From positions 345,494 through 409,493 of the forward strand of contig WHVD01000077.1 in assembly GCA_015178975.1 (NCBI GenBank): a stretch of DNA of 64,000 nucleotides. Direction: 5' to 3'. Each line of letters begins with the position of its first letter. Position 1 is the first letter of the stretch. Positions 33,660-45,712 of the stretch are shown piece after piece. The translations under genes were made by a program, and so were the position numbers. Origin of the DNA: Hysterangium stoloniferum. Taxonomy: Eukaryota > Basidiomycota > Agaricomycetes > Hysterangiales > Hysterangiaceae. The notes beneath the pieces are model-generated. The model was given only the letters and a program-made list of their open reading frames with translations. It made no database searches and had not been told where the DNA came from.

Positions 33660-35252
33660 TCAGAGGTGCTTGCAGGCTGCTGCTCCGTGGTCTTGCTCGA
33701 AGCAGATGCTGCACATGTGTGCATTGGTGCAGGTGTCACCCCACCGGCACTGTGTTCCTGTTGCCCACTTGAAACAAAACTGCTTTCCATCAGGGGATGC
33801 CAAGGTGTGCTTGTTTCTGGCATCCCGGGCGATTGGGGCAGTGTTCTTCCCTGCTGATGTGAGTTTTGCTGTGCAGTCAGCCGGAAAGTGCCCCTGTGTC
33901 CCACACCAAAAGCAATGTGAACGATCCCCATCTGTGCGAGGCCTCTTTTGAGGAGAAGTGGAGAGGGGTGGTGGCCCAGCTGGCCCGGGGTGTTTCACTG
34001 GGGAGACTGAGGTGGTGCCGGATCTTGATGCCTGCAGTGCTGCCCGTGTCGAGATGATTGTCAGGGCATTGGTTTCCAGGCAGCTCAAGTCGTGGGTCGG
34101 GTTGCGGGCAGCTGCTTCACGCTGTTGCACATCGTATTCCATGGCCACCTCCCAGCTATGGGATTTCACAATGGTTGTCACAACGGCGTGGTGGGCCGAA
34201 AGCGTGTCAGCTCTGGTGTCACCCCCGTGAATCCTAGTATGGTCGACTGCTGCTGCTGCTGTTGCTGAGAGCCAGTCGATGATGGAGATGCTCCTCTCAT
34301 TATCACGGTCCAGCCCTTTGGCCACAATTTTGCCTGAAGGCGAGAAGGTGAATTCTTCCAAGCCTCTCTCTGCCTTCCGCCGCGCCTCCGTAGTGAGGGC
34401 TGTATAAGGGACATAATGTAGGTTCCTGAAGGCTTCCTCTACCTTCCGAGGAATGGCTGTGAATGGATACAATAAAGATGAGCTGGTTGGCCCCTGACAC
34501 AAGGTATAATAATGAATAGAAGGTGCGGCAAGCAACAGAAAGGGGGGGGGGGCGGGGTTGCACTGTATGACTGGCCCAGAGCCTGGCATCCATTAGATTG
34601 CCATGGGACTCTGCAGGCCAGCCGCATGACGGCTTAACTCATGCTCCTCCCAGGTGCCAGCGGCTCCCTGTGGTGGACTGTCTGTAATGGGGCGCTGGCC
34701 TACAGGCCGGCCCCTGAGCTGTCTGAATGATGCTGCACACTGAGAGTGCTGCAGCTGTGTCCGATTGGGCAAAAGAGAGAGATAGATGGACTCACGGATC
34801 TCTAGGGCATTGGCCTTGAATCCTGGAATTATATCAGGAACCACTGCCTTCCTGGTGGTCCTAGTGTCACCAGCCATGGAGGCCCATATGTTGGCCAGCT
34901 GGACCGTATCTGGGTCAGTGAATAATCTCGTCACATCTGGTGAGACGTCTGGAAGGACCCTGCTGCCATGGATGTCTGGTCTGCCTTGAGCCAACAGTAG
35001 GTCTCGTCGTGCAGCCAAGTGTGCAATTTGGGCCTCTAGTTGATCGATCTCATGAGGGGGGGAGGACTGGCGATCTCCCTGATTGTTGCTGGTGGTCTCC
35101 AGATGTGGGATGACCGGGGAATGTGGGATGCCAGCTGTCGCCGAAAGAGGAGGTTCTGGTCCTGCTTCAGGGTGGGGCGGGTGCCCTTCAGGGTTCAGGT
35201 TGATACCCAAGTGGGTGAACATGCCTTGAGGTAGGGATCCAGATGTCATCAA
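33660..35252 (-). CDS. Ngaro Gag-like ORFs with zinc knuckles
   Basis: Two minus-strand reading frames: 35252-34593 (219 residues, Pro-rich with a helical LEAQIAHLAARRDLLLAQGR segment) and 34589-33660 (309 residues). The second ends with three zinc-binding motifs in a row: a CCHC knuckle CFWCGTQGHFPADC, a CCCH-like CFKWATGTQCRWGDTCTNAH, and CSICFEQDHGAAAC. These suit a nucleocapsid role binding element RNA. The two frames meet around a G-run at 34545, so they were probably one ORF before a frameshift. The second overlaps the start of RT by about 270 nt. Confidence 0.65.
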
Positions 35253-35262
35253 GTGAGCTTTA

Positions 35263-35455
35263 GAAAAGAAAAATTAACTGTGTAGATATGTAGAGATAAG
35301 GAACAGAAGTCAGTGATGAGAAAAACAGAAAGGACTGAGGATCGACAGTGACGTCGTACGAGAACACAAGGCGTGCAAATCCTACATATGCTCAGCTGGA
35401 CGTTGAGTGCCAAACTACTCCCGGCACGCCAGGGATCGTGCAGCACTCGACACTA
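35263..35455. repeat. Split direct repeat A1 (5' end of Ngaro element)
   Basis: First copy of the A repeat, at the 5' end on the minus strand, about 30 bp from the first Gag codon. Nearly identical to 30518-30705. Confidence 0.85.
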
Positions 35456-37294
35456 GTCCTTAACTCCCACATTTTAAGCCTTTTGGTGTTAAAATTCGCT
35501 AATCGCTTAAAATTGGGATAGTGCAGGATAGTGTAGGATCATTCCTCGGACGCTGCCGTGAATGCACTCAAACATCCACTCTAACCCCTTCATCATGTCC
35601 TAAACACCATTGGGTCATACTCATATGGCAATATTTTTTACCGAAGAAAATAAAATTGAATGAATGAATAGATTTATTTAAGATGGCACATTAATTCTCT
35701 TGAATTTCTTTTAGATCATTTTGACAAAGTCGGCACTGTAATTTTTTTAATGCATAGAAAGTAAAAAATAGTGATCAGATACATCTGCCTAAACAACTTT
35801 GCAACAGTTTCCCAATCTCATTCCGAGTTGAATGTAAAGCCTAGAAATATAAAAATTTAATCCTCAGCAGCCATTTCTCTTGTAGAATTAAATTCATACA
35901 CAGGCTATTGTTCTTAGACAGTTCTTAAATTTATTCAAATCTCACAATGGATGAGACTCATAGTTGACTACATCACCAGTTTCACTAAAAATAATTTTGA
36001 ATTTAATTCATCTATCATGTAGCATTTATCATACATATAGTCATACGAAATGGGGCAGCTTACATATATTCTTCAACACATGCTTAACTTATCTGATATG
36101 TTGGGCCTGTATTGCACTTCAAATATTATATAAAATGGGTAGTTGGCTTTTTAATAGTAAATAAAAGGTCTAGCAGCCATCTTTGTACTATAAAATTGCC
36201 TGGTTTGTTGATGTGAGCCCTTAAGAATTCCTTAAAATTTGCCTTAAAATTAAGCTTGGTTAACTTAATTAGGCCTTGTAGGTCACTTAATTGTGACTTA
36301 TGTTTAAAATCCAACCTAAAGAATTCTGTGTAGCTTATATTGGTTGTTATTCATTATTCATTCTCTTCACATACAACAGAACTTTTCAGTGGGTTTTATT
36401 GCATTCAGGGTTGCTGGATGGCAGGTCTTGCAATTTCAATATGGGTGAAAGTGGCTATCATGTGGTTTGTTATGAAACCAACACACTTGCTGACTCCATA
36501 GTATCCTATTATTAATTATATACCATTATAAATCAAAAAATATATTATTCCCTTCAGTGCAAAATGGTGATTGAGTAAACTACACTCAAGCCTATGAATG
36601 GGAAGTATGTTTGATTATGTACAACTTCAACAACTAGGAGCTTTGTTTTAGCTCATTGTTTTGCAGTTGCCTTCTAGGCTTATGGGAGGAACCTATGTGA
36701 CAGGAGGAGAGCAGTGAGGGGAAGTGTTGAGCATGAAGATACTGCACATAGGAGTCCATTTGTTTAGGTTTGGTATGTATTTGTGTCTGTCCATGCTTCA
36801 GCATATTCATCATGTCTGTGTTAACTTTTCAGTGAAAATATGACCAGACCTATAGAGGACGAGTGCAATACTGTCTGAGTGATATTGTTGGTTATAAATG
36901 CATTGGGGGGGGTCTCATGCATAACTATGGGATTATATACTCAGAAACAAGAGCGGTAATGAATGTGGGTCATAATGACCCCAGTCACTATATGACTCCG
37001 GCTGCTCGTTTTACCCAAAAATCTAACAGTCTGATCATATATGCCACCCTTTGACATCTGTTTCATTGGTTTCCCAGCTCTTCTCAGTGAAGATCAATAC
37101 TATTGAGTTGAAAAGGAGAGATAATGGCATGGAGACAGGTGTCTCTTTTGTGAAACCAGTAGGTGCACATCTTTGTACTCTTCATCAATCTACTAATGTA
37201 GGCCCTTGTGCTTAGGACTCTCAAAGCAGTGCAATGCTGGATGAAACTCCCTTGGGTCCATATATGCAGATAAACCATAATGTGCTCAATAGGC
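35456..37294. other. AT-rich intergenic region, no gene recognised
   Basis: About 1.8 kb with no open frame that resembles a protein. Ends at the target site of Gypsy-G. Confidence 0.5.
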
Positions 37295-37299
37295 CACAG

Positions 37300-37715
37300 T
37301 GTCACAACTGTCACGAGCCACAACATTGTCACAAATATTCAAAGGTAACTTTCGACAACTCTTCAACTTATCAAATTCAACTCGACAAACCCAAACATTA
37401 TTCAACAACATTGAATCTCTTTCGACATTATGTATGATTTCATTATTAGTTCATAACATAGTCATAACGATACAAAGAAAAACATAAAAGGGCTACAAAA
37501 GGAGCGAGGTAAGTCAGTTGAAATATCTGTAAATTAGTGATACTAGTAATCTATCTTGTCGTAACTTCTTCGACAAATACTTCTGTGAGTTCTTGTGACT
37601 GGTAATAGCCTCTTACTTCATCGACAGGGCGAATATATACTTCATCAAATGAGGCTTTCAAGTTCGATTAGTAGAATATTATTCGACTTTATTGAAGAAT
37701 AATTGATTTGTGACA
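37300..37715 (+). mobile_element. 5' LTR of Gypsy-G
   Basis: 416 bp, TGTCACAACTGTCACGAGCC...GATTTGTGACA. Unlike LTR families A and B. The 3' copy matches well on both sides of its Tc1 insertion. Confidence 0.92.
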
Positions 37716-37880
37716 GTATATTTCAACTATCAATTGTTGATGAAGCCCAGAACACAATCCGAGACTACCAAAGCATTGAGTTCTACAGCACTTCAATCCG
37801 TGGCTCCCATTCTATCACCAAGAGTTATTCAGCCATTGTGAATTCCAGTTTCTCCTTTGACCAAAACTCAAAGAGCTACG

Positions 37881-38960
37881 ATGTCTTCAATTCGAGAACC
37901 TGAAGAAGTTCGAGAAGAGCCGATCTTGCCAATTCAAGAATCCAAATCCCCTTTCACACCTTTGCCTGAATCTCTGCCTCCTGAACCTGTTTTGTCCTCA
38001 GACGAAACAATGTTACGACATTTTGGAGATGTGCTCAGAAAAGTATTGAAGGATCAGATGTCTTCAAAGGAGCCTGAAATCACAGTGAATAAGCCTGAAG
38101 AGTTTACTGGAGAAGAACCTTCAATGTTAAAGAATTTTATCACTCAATGCAAAATGGTTTTTCAATCTCGACCAAAATCATTCGAATCCGATCAATCAAA
38201 AATTACGATGGTAACTTCGTATTTCTGGAAAACAGCTCAAGAGTGGTGGCAACCTTTTCTATTAAATCCCCCGATTCCTCTGCCATCTTTCCTTGTGGAT
38301 TATCTCGACTTTCTAGATGAATTATATGCTCAGTTTGGAGAAATTGATGCAGAAGGAGAAGCCGAAGAAAAACTCAATAATCTTCGAATGAAAGCTCATC
38401 ATCATGTTGCAAAGTATTTGATTCAATTTACAAGCCTCGCTGCTCAAACTCGATATGATGAATTCACTTTACGACGATGATTTTATAAAGGACTTCCAAA
38501 TCAAATTAAGGACGAAATAGTGAAGCTTCAAGTTCAGCCTGAAAGTTTTGCTGAACTGCAAACGGCTGCCCTTCAACTTGATTCTTACTATTGGATGCGA
38601 GAAAATGAACGACAACGTGAAACAGAATCAAGTTCAACTCTGTGAAGATTTGAAAGAAGACAATTGACTATGCCTATGACTTATCCTTCGACATCATGAA
38701 CAACGTCGACTTCAAAACCGATAACTTTGACTTCAAGAACATTTAGGCCTGATGGATGATTACTTCCTGCCAAACGAGACAGAAGATTTAAAGAAGGGTT
38801 ATGTATATTATGTGGAGAAAAAGGCCATTCAGTGAGGGATTGCCTGAAAAGAAAAACTAGTCAAATTGCAAAAGGACGAATCATTGAAGTCCAAGATTCA
38901 ACAACTCAATCCGACCAGTCGAATCAAGCATTGAATGTTAAATCAGAAAATTGAAAAGGG
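37881..38960 (+). pseudogene. Gypsy-G Gag
   Basis: ATG at 37881 (MSSIREPEEVREEP). The capsid-like region reads KPEEFTGEEPSML and VTSYFWKTAQEWWQPFL, then TRYDEFTLRR, stop, FYKGLPNQIKDEI. The zinc knuckle is CILCGEKGHSVRDC near 38811. Five in-frame TGA codons can be placed; those I could align sit where Arg is usual. Confidence 0.8.
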
Positions 38961-41900
38961 ATACTCTTCAGGCATGTGAAGAGTATCGAAGAAAACTCGA
39001 TCATGCTGAAAAAGATTCCTGTGTAATATTACGAGCAGTAACAATTTCTGATTCTTTAATTATTGAACTTAAATCGAAAAAAATTCCAAAAATGAAAGCA
39101 TTAATTGATTCAGGATCTAGTCATCTTTTTACGGACAAAACATTTGCATGACAAAATAATCTATCTTTTGATCAATTGAAAAATTCATTATCATTAAAAT
39201 TAATCGACGGATCAACTCCGACATCAGGACAAATCACATATACGACTACGTTACAAGTTTATTTTCCATCCAGGCAGACTCAAGAATTGCAATTCTTTTT
39301 AACCAATCTTGACTTGTCTTGTCAAGTGGTATGGACTCACCTGGCTGAAGCAATACAATCCTGCGATTGACTGGCGATCTGGCCATATATCATTTGAACC
39401 TACTTCGACACCTTTGACAAATCTGAATCCGATTCAACTGTCAATCAAAACATTATCGGAAGAGAAGCATGCTTTGACCTCGGCGAGTCATTCATCGACA
39501 TCTGAGAAAATCCATGAAGAATTGAAATCTGAGGCTGTCAATCCGAATATCAACATAGTCAATCAGAAGACTTTTTTACAAGCTGCGAAAACAAAAGACT
39601 CTCAAACTTTTGTGGTCTTTATTCGCGATAAATCTTTCAAGACTTGTAAGGCCTCTGGTTCAAAAACTACAACTTCGACTTCATTTGACATACCAAACAT
39701 TCCGACTGAATATTCCGACTTCTCGGATGTTTTCGACAAAAAAGAAGCTGAAGCTTTACCTCAACATTGAAGTTATGATCACGCTATCCCATTAGAAGAA
39801 GGAACTACTCCACCTATGGGTCTGATCTATTCATTATCCGGGACAGAACTTCAAGTGCTACGAGAATATCTCCAAGAGAATCTTTCGAAGAAATTTATTT
39901 GATCATTGCAATCTCCCACCGGCGCACCAATTGTATTCATTAAGAAAAAAGATGGAAGCCTACAACTTTGTGTCGATTATCGAGGACTTAATAAAATCAC
40001 ATGAAAAAACTGATATCCACTTCCTTTAATTCCTGATCTTTTGGATCGACTTTGAATGGTGAAATATTTTACAAAAATTGATCTCTGAGGCACCTATAAT
40101 TTAGTTAGGATTGCTCCAGGTGATGAGTGGAAAATAGCCTTTTGGACTTGATATGGATCTTTCGAATATTTGGTTATGCCTTTTGGACTATGCAATGCTC
40201 TGGCAACCTTTCAACAATTAATGAACAAAATATTTTCAGATTTACTTGATATTTGGGTAATTATCTATCTCGATGACATACTAATATTTTCTGACAATCT
40301 TGAAGAACATTTATGACATGTTCGAGAAAAGTTCTTCAACGGCTTCGACAAAATTGATTATTTGCAAAACCCGAAAAATGTGAATTTCACAAAACCAGTG
40401 TCAAATTTTTAGGATATGTTATTTCTCCTATATGGACGAAGAAAAAATCAAAGTTATTCAAGACTGGCCCGAACCACAAAAAGTCCATGACATTCAATCA
40501 TTTTTAGATTCACAAATTTCTATTGAAGATTTATTCCAAGTTATTCTGAAATCGTTTTACCATTGACTGGACTTACTTGCAAAAAGGTTCAATGGCATTT
40601 CAACGAAAAATGTCGACATGCATTTAACTATTTGAAAAAAGAATTTACTACAGCTCTGATTTTAATTCATTGGAATCCAGACTACAAACCTATACTCAAA
40701 ATTGATGCTTCTGATCATGCCATAGCTTCAATATTTTCTATGCAGACTCCCAATAATGAAATTCATCCAGTTGCTTATCATTCAAGAACTCTTTCGACCT
40801 CCGAAATTAATTACGATACTTATGATAAAGAATTATTGGTAAGATTCGAATCTTTCAAAATTTGGCGACATTATTTTCAAGGAACAAAAGAACCAATTGA
40901 AGTTTTAACGGATCACAAGAATCTCGAATATTTTGCGACAACTCGAATTTTGTCTCAATGACAAGCTCGATGGGCAGAATATTTATTGACCTTTAATTTA
41001 ATTATTCGATTTTGACTGGGAAAACTAAATTTGAAAACAGATGTTCTTTCCAGAAGAAATGACGTTTATCCGAATGAACCTGACTACTTGAAAAAGAATC
41101 CGACTAATCTTTGACCAGTATTTACAAATGAACAAATTCAAGCTTCCTTACATGCAACATATTATCTTCCAATAGCGAGAAAAGCTACTCTCATTAATGG
41201 ATCAACTATTGAGAAATATATTCAAAACTCAAATAGAAGATCAATTTACTCTTGATAAAATTTGGCAGATTTCCGACAGTACCAAAGAAGATTGGCAAAA
41301 GAATGAACAAGATTTTTTGTGTTTCTGAAACAGAATTTACATTCCTGACTATCAAAATCTCCGACTTCGAATTCTTCAATCATGACACGATCATATTACT
41401 ACAGGCCATTTCAGTCAAATGAAAATGTATCGAACAATATATCGAGATTTCTTTTGGCCATAATTCCGACAAGATATTCAAGATTTTATTTGATCATGTG
41501 TAACGTGTACAAAATCGAAAACTCCACAACATCGACCCGTTGGATTACTTAAGCAACTTCCGATTCCTCTTCAACCATGGCATTCAATCTCGATGGACTT
41601 TATTGAACAATTACCGACCTCAAATGGTTACAACTCAATACTCGTAATCGTTGATCGACTTTTGAAACAAGCAATATTCATTCCAACTTATACTATGATC
41701 AATGCCCCCAAACTCGCCTGACTTTTCATATTACATGTCTTTTCAAAACATGGAGTCCCAAGTCATGTAACTTCCAATCAAGGATCGGAATTCGTGTCGC
41801 ATTTCTTTCGATCTCTCAGAACAGCACTCAACATGAAATTACATTTCACTTCGGGATACCATCCTGAAGGCGATGTGATGGACAAACCAAATGAGTCAAT

Positions 41901-42665
41901 CAAACTCTTGAACAATATTTATGAATATATTCCAATTATCAACAAGACAATTGGGCCGAATTACTTCCTTTAGCCGAATTCACTTACAATAATGCACCTT
42001 CCGAAACAACTGGTGAAATGCCATTTTTTGCTAATAAAGGTTATCATCCATTGTTAGAAATTCACCCTGAAAAAGATCTAGCTTCCACTCTAGCTCGTGA
42101 TTATACGACAGATCTCGAAGCTCTACATAAACATCTCAAATCAAATATCCAGAAAGCACAAATATGTTATCAAAAATATTCTGACATACATTGAAGAGAA
42201 TCATTTGACTTGCCAATCCATTCTCAAGTCTTCATACGATCTGACTTCATTTGAATGACTCGACCATTGAAAAAATTATCAGAAAAATTACTAGGCCCAT
42301 TCGAAATCATTGCTCGACCAGGATCTCATTCACACACATTAAAACTTCCCAATCATCTCAAGGGAATTCATCCCGTCTTTCACATTTCAATGTTAGAACC
42401 ATTTTATCCCAATACTTTCCCAAATCGAAAACAACCTCCTCCTCCACCAATTTATGTTGAAGAAGAACCCGAATATGAAATTCGAGAAATTTTGGATTCA
42501 AAATTCGATAAAAGATATAAAGATTTGTTACAATATTTAGTTCCTTGGTTAGGTTATGAAGTAACAGATGAAGAAACTTTGTGGTTAGGATCTCAAGATC
42601 TCGAACATGCTTTCGGCCTTATCGAAGAATTTCATCAAAAATATCCAAATCTTCCACAACATTAA
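38961..42665 (+). pseudogene. Gypsy-G Pol (protease to chromodomain)
   Basis: Protease: ALIDSGSSHLFTD near 39100, with the Asp-Ser-Gly triad. RT: 39.8-40.5 kb ([20 protein letters not shown]; catalytic [10 protein letters not shown]). RNase H: 40.56-41.1 kb (IDASDHAIASIFSMQ; DHKNLEYFATT). Integrase: 41.25-42.2 kb (SMDFIEQLPTSNGYNSILVI; TSGYHPEGD; AEFTYNNAPSETT). C-terminal chromodomain: 42363-42665 (EYEIREILDSKF; YLVPWLGYEVTDEETLW). More than a dozen in-frame TGA codons replace expected CGA, and one Arg is TGG, plus some frameshifts. Confidence 0.88.
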
Positions 42666-42770
42666 AAATTTCATTCAACTATCTCTCAACACTTATTTCA
42701 ACATCTATTCCACAAAATCGAAAAACATATCAAATGCAAAAAACATCAATTAAATCAAATTTTCTAATAT

Positions 42771-43596
42771 CTACAAGTCCTCAATTCCTTCCTCTCTCAA
42801 TTCTGCCATCTTATCAAACCATGCCCCCCTGAATCTCCCACTATTAATGCTAATATCAGTCTCCTCACTAAAATCGCCACTTTCGACCAGTTTCTTCAAC
42901 AAAACTGAAAACTTGTCCCTAAATGCTTTGATCTCACCAATTAAATCTTCCATCCTCTCCTCCATTTTCGACATCCTTTCACTGATCAATTTCATTTCCT
43001 TTTCCAAGTTATTATCCAATCTATTTTCCGACCTTCTCGACTGTCTTGAAAAATTCAACAATCTCAACATAATGTTGCGATGGACATTCTTCCTTTGGCC
43101 AAGTTTGCGAATTCCTGGACTGCCATCTTCACTTTCATTTTCCGACTCTTTGATCACATTTCGACTCTTCTTTTGGTTTCGACACGGTTTTCCGGCTGGC
43201 CTATTCACGGTCCAATAGCAGGCCCGATACAATCAATTACACTGATTGCAATTCGACGATGCATTACTCTTCTTACACACAAGGTTCATGTTAAAACACA
43301 CGGTGCAACTGGAAAAAACAAATTAGCAAAATTCGACAAAAATTCGACAAACCAAAATTTTCCAATTTTGCCTCAAATTCCCATTGCATTCCAATTCCTT
43401 TGCGAGTCACCTTATTGAACGGTTCTTCGCAATCTACTATGCACTTTTTGGGAATTTCTTCTAAAAAATAACTAATTAACTAATTTAAAGAAATACCAGA
43501 AATTGACTTACCAACCACATCAATAACTATATCTCTATCCTCAAAACCCAAAGACTCGGATTCTGATTCAAGTTGATCGACTTCTATATCAGACAT
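42771..43596 (-). pseudogene. Antisense Zn2Cys6 / coiled-coil gene in Gypsy-G
   Basis: Coded opposite to the element, between the chromodomain and the polypurine tract. Exon 1 (43596-43512) is acidic (MSDIEVDQLESESESLGF) and ends at GTAAGT; the intron runs to TTTTTAG at 43461. Exon 2 begins EEIPKKC and, after a likely second intron ending CCAG near 43314, reads a perfect Zn(II)2Cys6 spacing, C-x2-C-x6-C-x8-C-x2-C-x6-C (CTVC, then a third Cys, then CNQC and ACYW), with one TGA inside the last spacer where CGA Arg fits. A Lys/Glu-rich coiled coil follows (ENRLDNNLEKEMKLISERMS and on), ending at 42771. Domain order, acidic first exon and intron position parallel the antisense gene in Gypsy-A (20620-21600). 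The phase of the second intron does not close, so there may be a small indel. Confidence 0.65.
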
Positions 43597-43823
43597 TGAT
43601 TGATGAAGATGAAAATAGACAACAAAAAACTTTTTAAACTCCGACCTCAGGGGCTCGGTCACAAAGGGAGGATACTGTCACAACCATCACAAGTCACAAC
43701 ATTGTCACAAATATTCAAAGGTAACTTTCGACAACTCCTTGACTTATCAAATTCAACTTGACAAACCCGAACATTATTTGACAACATTGAATCTCTTTCA
43801 ACATGTCTCATTTCGATGTCATA

Positions 43824-45422
43824 CAGTGGGTCAAAAAACTGCCCCAATGTTTGTGCATTTTAGAAGGATTGATATTGTGTGAAGGAATTACATCAGCAAA
43901 GATTCTGACAAATTCACATGATATACTAGAACATGTTGGCTATCTACCAACTTAAGAAATCATGTGATTCCAATCAAAGGTCATTGCTCAATAAATCAAA
44001 CAAAATAATCACTCATTGGGGCAGTTTTTTGACCCTCTATTATTTTACAATATAATACTTTGTATGACCCCCGTTTGCCTTTAAAACTGCTTGTATCCTC
44101 TTAGGCATGCTTTCTATTAGCTTCTGAGATGTCTCTGGTGGTATTTCAGTCCACTCCTTTGCCACCCTGTCCCATAATTCATGTACTCCTTTGGGTGGTA
44201 TGTCATATTGTTGGATTTTGGCCTTGAGGTGTTGCCAGAGGTGTTCAATGGGATTTAGATCAGGGGATTGGGCAGGTCACTTCATGGGAATGATGTTATT
44301 GTCAGAAAACCACTGGTCTGCCTTTTTTGAGGTATGTTTTGGATCATTGTCCTATTGGAAGTACCACGTATCCTCAGCCATCTCCAAACTTTCAATGCTC
44401 TCCTCCACTCCCTCCTCCAAGATCTCACAATACTGCACTGCATCCATGTTCCCCTGCATCTCTATCAGCTTCCCCACCCCATTCCAGCCCATACACCCCC
44501 AAATCATCAAGTTATTCCCCCCTCCATGTTTGACAGTTGGTATGGTGGTCCTGTCTGATACTGGTTCCCCTTGTTGCTTCCAAACATATACCTTCCCATC
44601 TGACCCAATCCTATTGATTTTTGTCTCATCAGTCCACAACACCCTCTTCCAGTCCTCCATAGTCCAATTTTCATGGTATTGGGCAAACTTTAGATGTGCT
44701 GACAATGAGACCCCTTGAGCACAGGGGCTTTCTTCTTTGTTGCTGACCTAAAGCCAGCTTCTTTCAACACATTGCTAACCGTCTGAGGAGTGACAGAGGT
44801 AGATATGATGGAATTTATGAATTGGGTGGCTTGGACAGCATTGTCAAGCTTCCCAGAGCTGATTTGACAGATAATTGACTGTTTATCATAAGGGAAAGCT
44901 TGGAAGGATGGCCACCAGGATAATTTTCCTTATACCTCCTTACTGATCCTGCCAATAATACCCTTCCCCAGGCCAGTCCTAGCTTGAATTTGACAATGGG
45001 AATATCCCTCATTGAGGAGAGAAACAACAGAAGAATGCTTTTCAGCAGAGATGGATTTCATAGTGGTGGTAAGGAGTCAAGGAGATGAATGAACAAAGTT
45101 CAACATGCCAAATTGATACAAATAAGGTCACAGGACATGTTGATGATTCATATGACCCACTCCTACCTTATACTGGTGTGTAACATTGAAAATCAGAGAA
45201 AATAATAGAGGGTCAAAAAAACTGCCCCAATGAGTGATTATTTTGTTTGATTTATTGAGCAATGACCTTTGATTGGAATCACATGATTTCTTAAGTTGGT
45301 AGATAGCCAACATGTTCTAGTATATCATGTAAATGTTTCAGAATGTTTGCTGATGTCATTCCTTCACACAATATCAATCTTTCTAAAATGCATAAACATT
45401 GGGGCAGTTTTTTGACCCACTG
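43824..45422 (-). mobile_element. Tc1-like transposon with ~215 bp inverted repeats, TA target
   Basis: 1.6 kb, ends CAGTGGGTCAAAAAACTGCC and its complement, flanked by TA. The terminal inverted repeats are about 215 bp (43824-44040 and 45207-45422) and nearly identical. Each arm itself ends with an inverted copy of the terminal motif (cattggggcagttttttgac at the inner edge), so every arm is a palindrome-like unit with two putative transposase sites. Confidence 0.88.
44040..45061 (-). pseudogene. Tc1/mariner-type transposase, DD34E
   Basis: From ATG at 45061 to the stop at 44040. The N terminus has a helix-turn-helix-like LLNEGYSHCQIQARTGLGKG. Catalytic boxes: LWTDETKINRIGSDG (first Asp), DNDPKHTSKKADQWF (second Asp), SPDLNPIEHLW (Glu, 34-residue spacing). 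Inactivated by stop codons: TAG for Gln before DNDPKH, TGA for Trp before PAQSPD, plus breaks in the middle. Family assignment is firm, activity excluded. Confidence 0.85.
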
Positions 45423-45712
45423 TATATGTTTTCATTATTAGTTCATAACATAGTCATAACAATACAAAGAAAAGCATAAAAGGGCTATGAAAGGAGCGAG
45501 GGAAGTCAGTCGAAATATCTGTAAATTAGTGATACTAGTAATCTATCTTGTCATAACTTCTTCAACAAATACTTCCATGAGTTCTCACGACTGGTAATAG
45601 CCTCTTACTTCATCGACAGGGCGAATATATACTTCGTCGAATGAGGCTTTCAAGTTTGATTAGTAGAATATTATTCGACTTTATTGAAGAATAATTGATT
45701 CGTGACACACAG

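Larger units (their letters stand above)
30290..35455 (-). mobile_element. Ngaro-type tyrosine-recombinase retrotransposon
   Basis: Read on the minus strand: repeat A1 (35455-35263), Gag, RT plus RNase H, tyrosine recombinase, repeat B1 (30812-30712), repeat A2 (30705-30518), repeat B2 (30395-30290). A1 and A2, and B1 and B2, are near-identical pairs. A1-ORFs-B1-A2-B2 is the split direct repeat layout of Ngaro/PAT elements in the DIRS order, which integrate with a tyrosine recombinase instead of a DDE integrase and leave no target duplication; none is seen here. The copy is structurally complete but has stop codons and a changed recombinase Arg. Confidence 0.82.
37300..45707 (+). mobile_element. 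Gypsy-G: full-length chromoviral Ty3/Gypsy, TSD cacag
   Basis: 8.4 kb element with two LTRs (37300-37715 and 43676-45707), flanked by the perfect duplication cacag (37295-37299 and 45708-45712). Order on the plus strand: LTR, Gag, protease, RT, RNase H, integrase, chromodomain, antisense gene, polypurine tract (aaagggaggatac, 43663-43675), LTR. The 3' LTR is stretched to 2.0 kb by a Tc1-like insertion. Coding parts are full of TGA codons at Arg positions. Confidence 0.92.
43676..45707 (+). mobile_element. 3' LTR of Gypsy-G with Tc1 insertion
   Basis: Starts TGTCACAACCATCAC directly after the polypurine tract and ends GATTCGTGACA. About 0.4 kb of LTR flanks the transposon at 43824-45422. A short extra stretch (gtctcatttcgatg) next to the insertion has no counterpart in the 5' LTR. 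Confidence 0.9.

Noticed and set aside
37881-42300. Possibility that TGA is read as an amino acid in Gypsy-G
   Set aside because: Other genes in the window use TGA as a stop and CGA/TGG normally; CpG deamination explains the pattern more simply.
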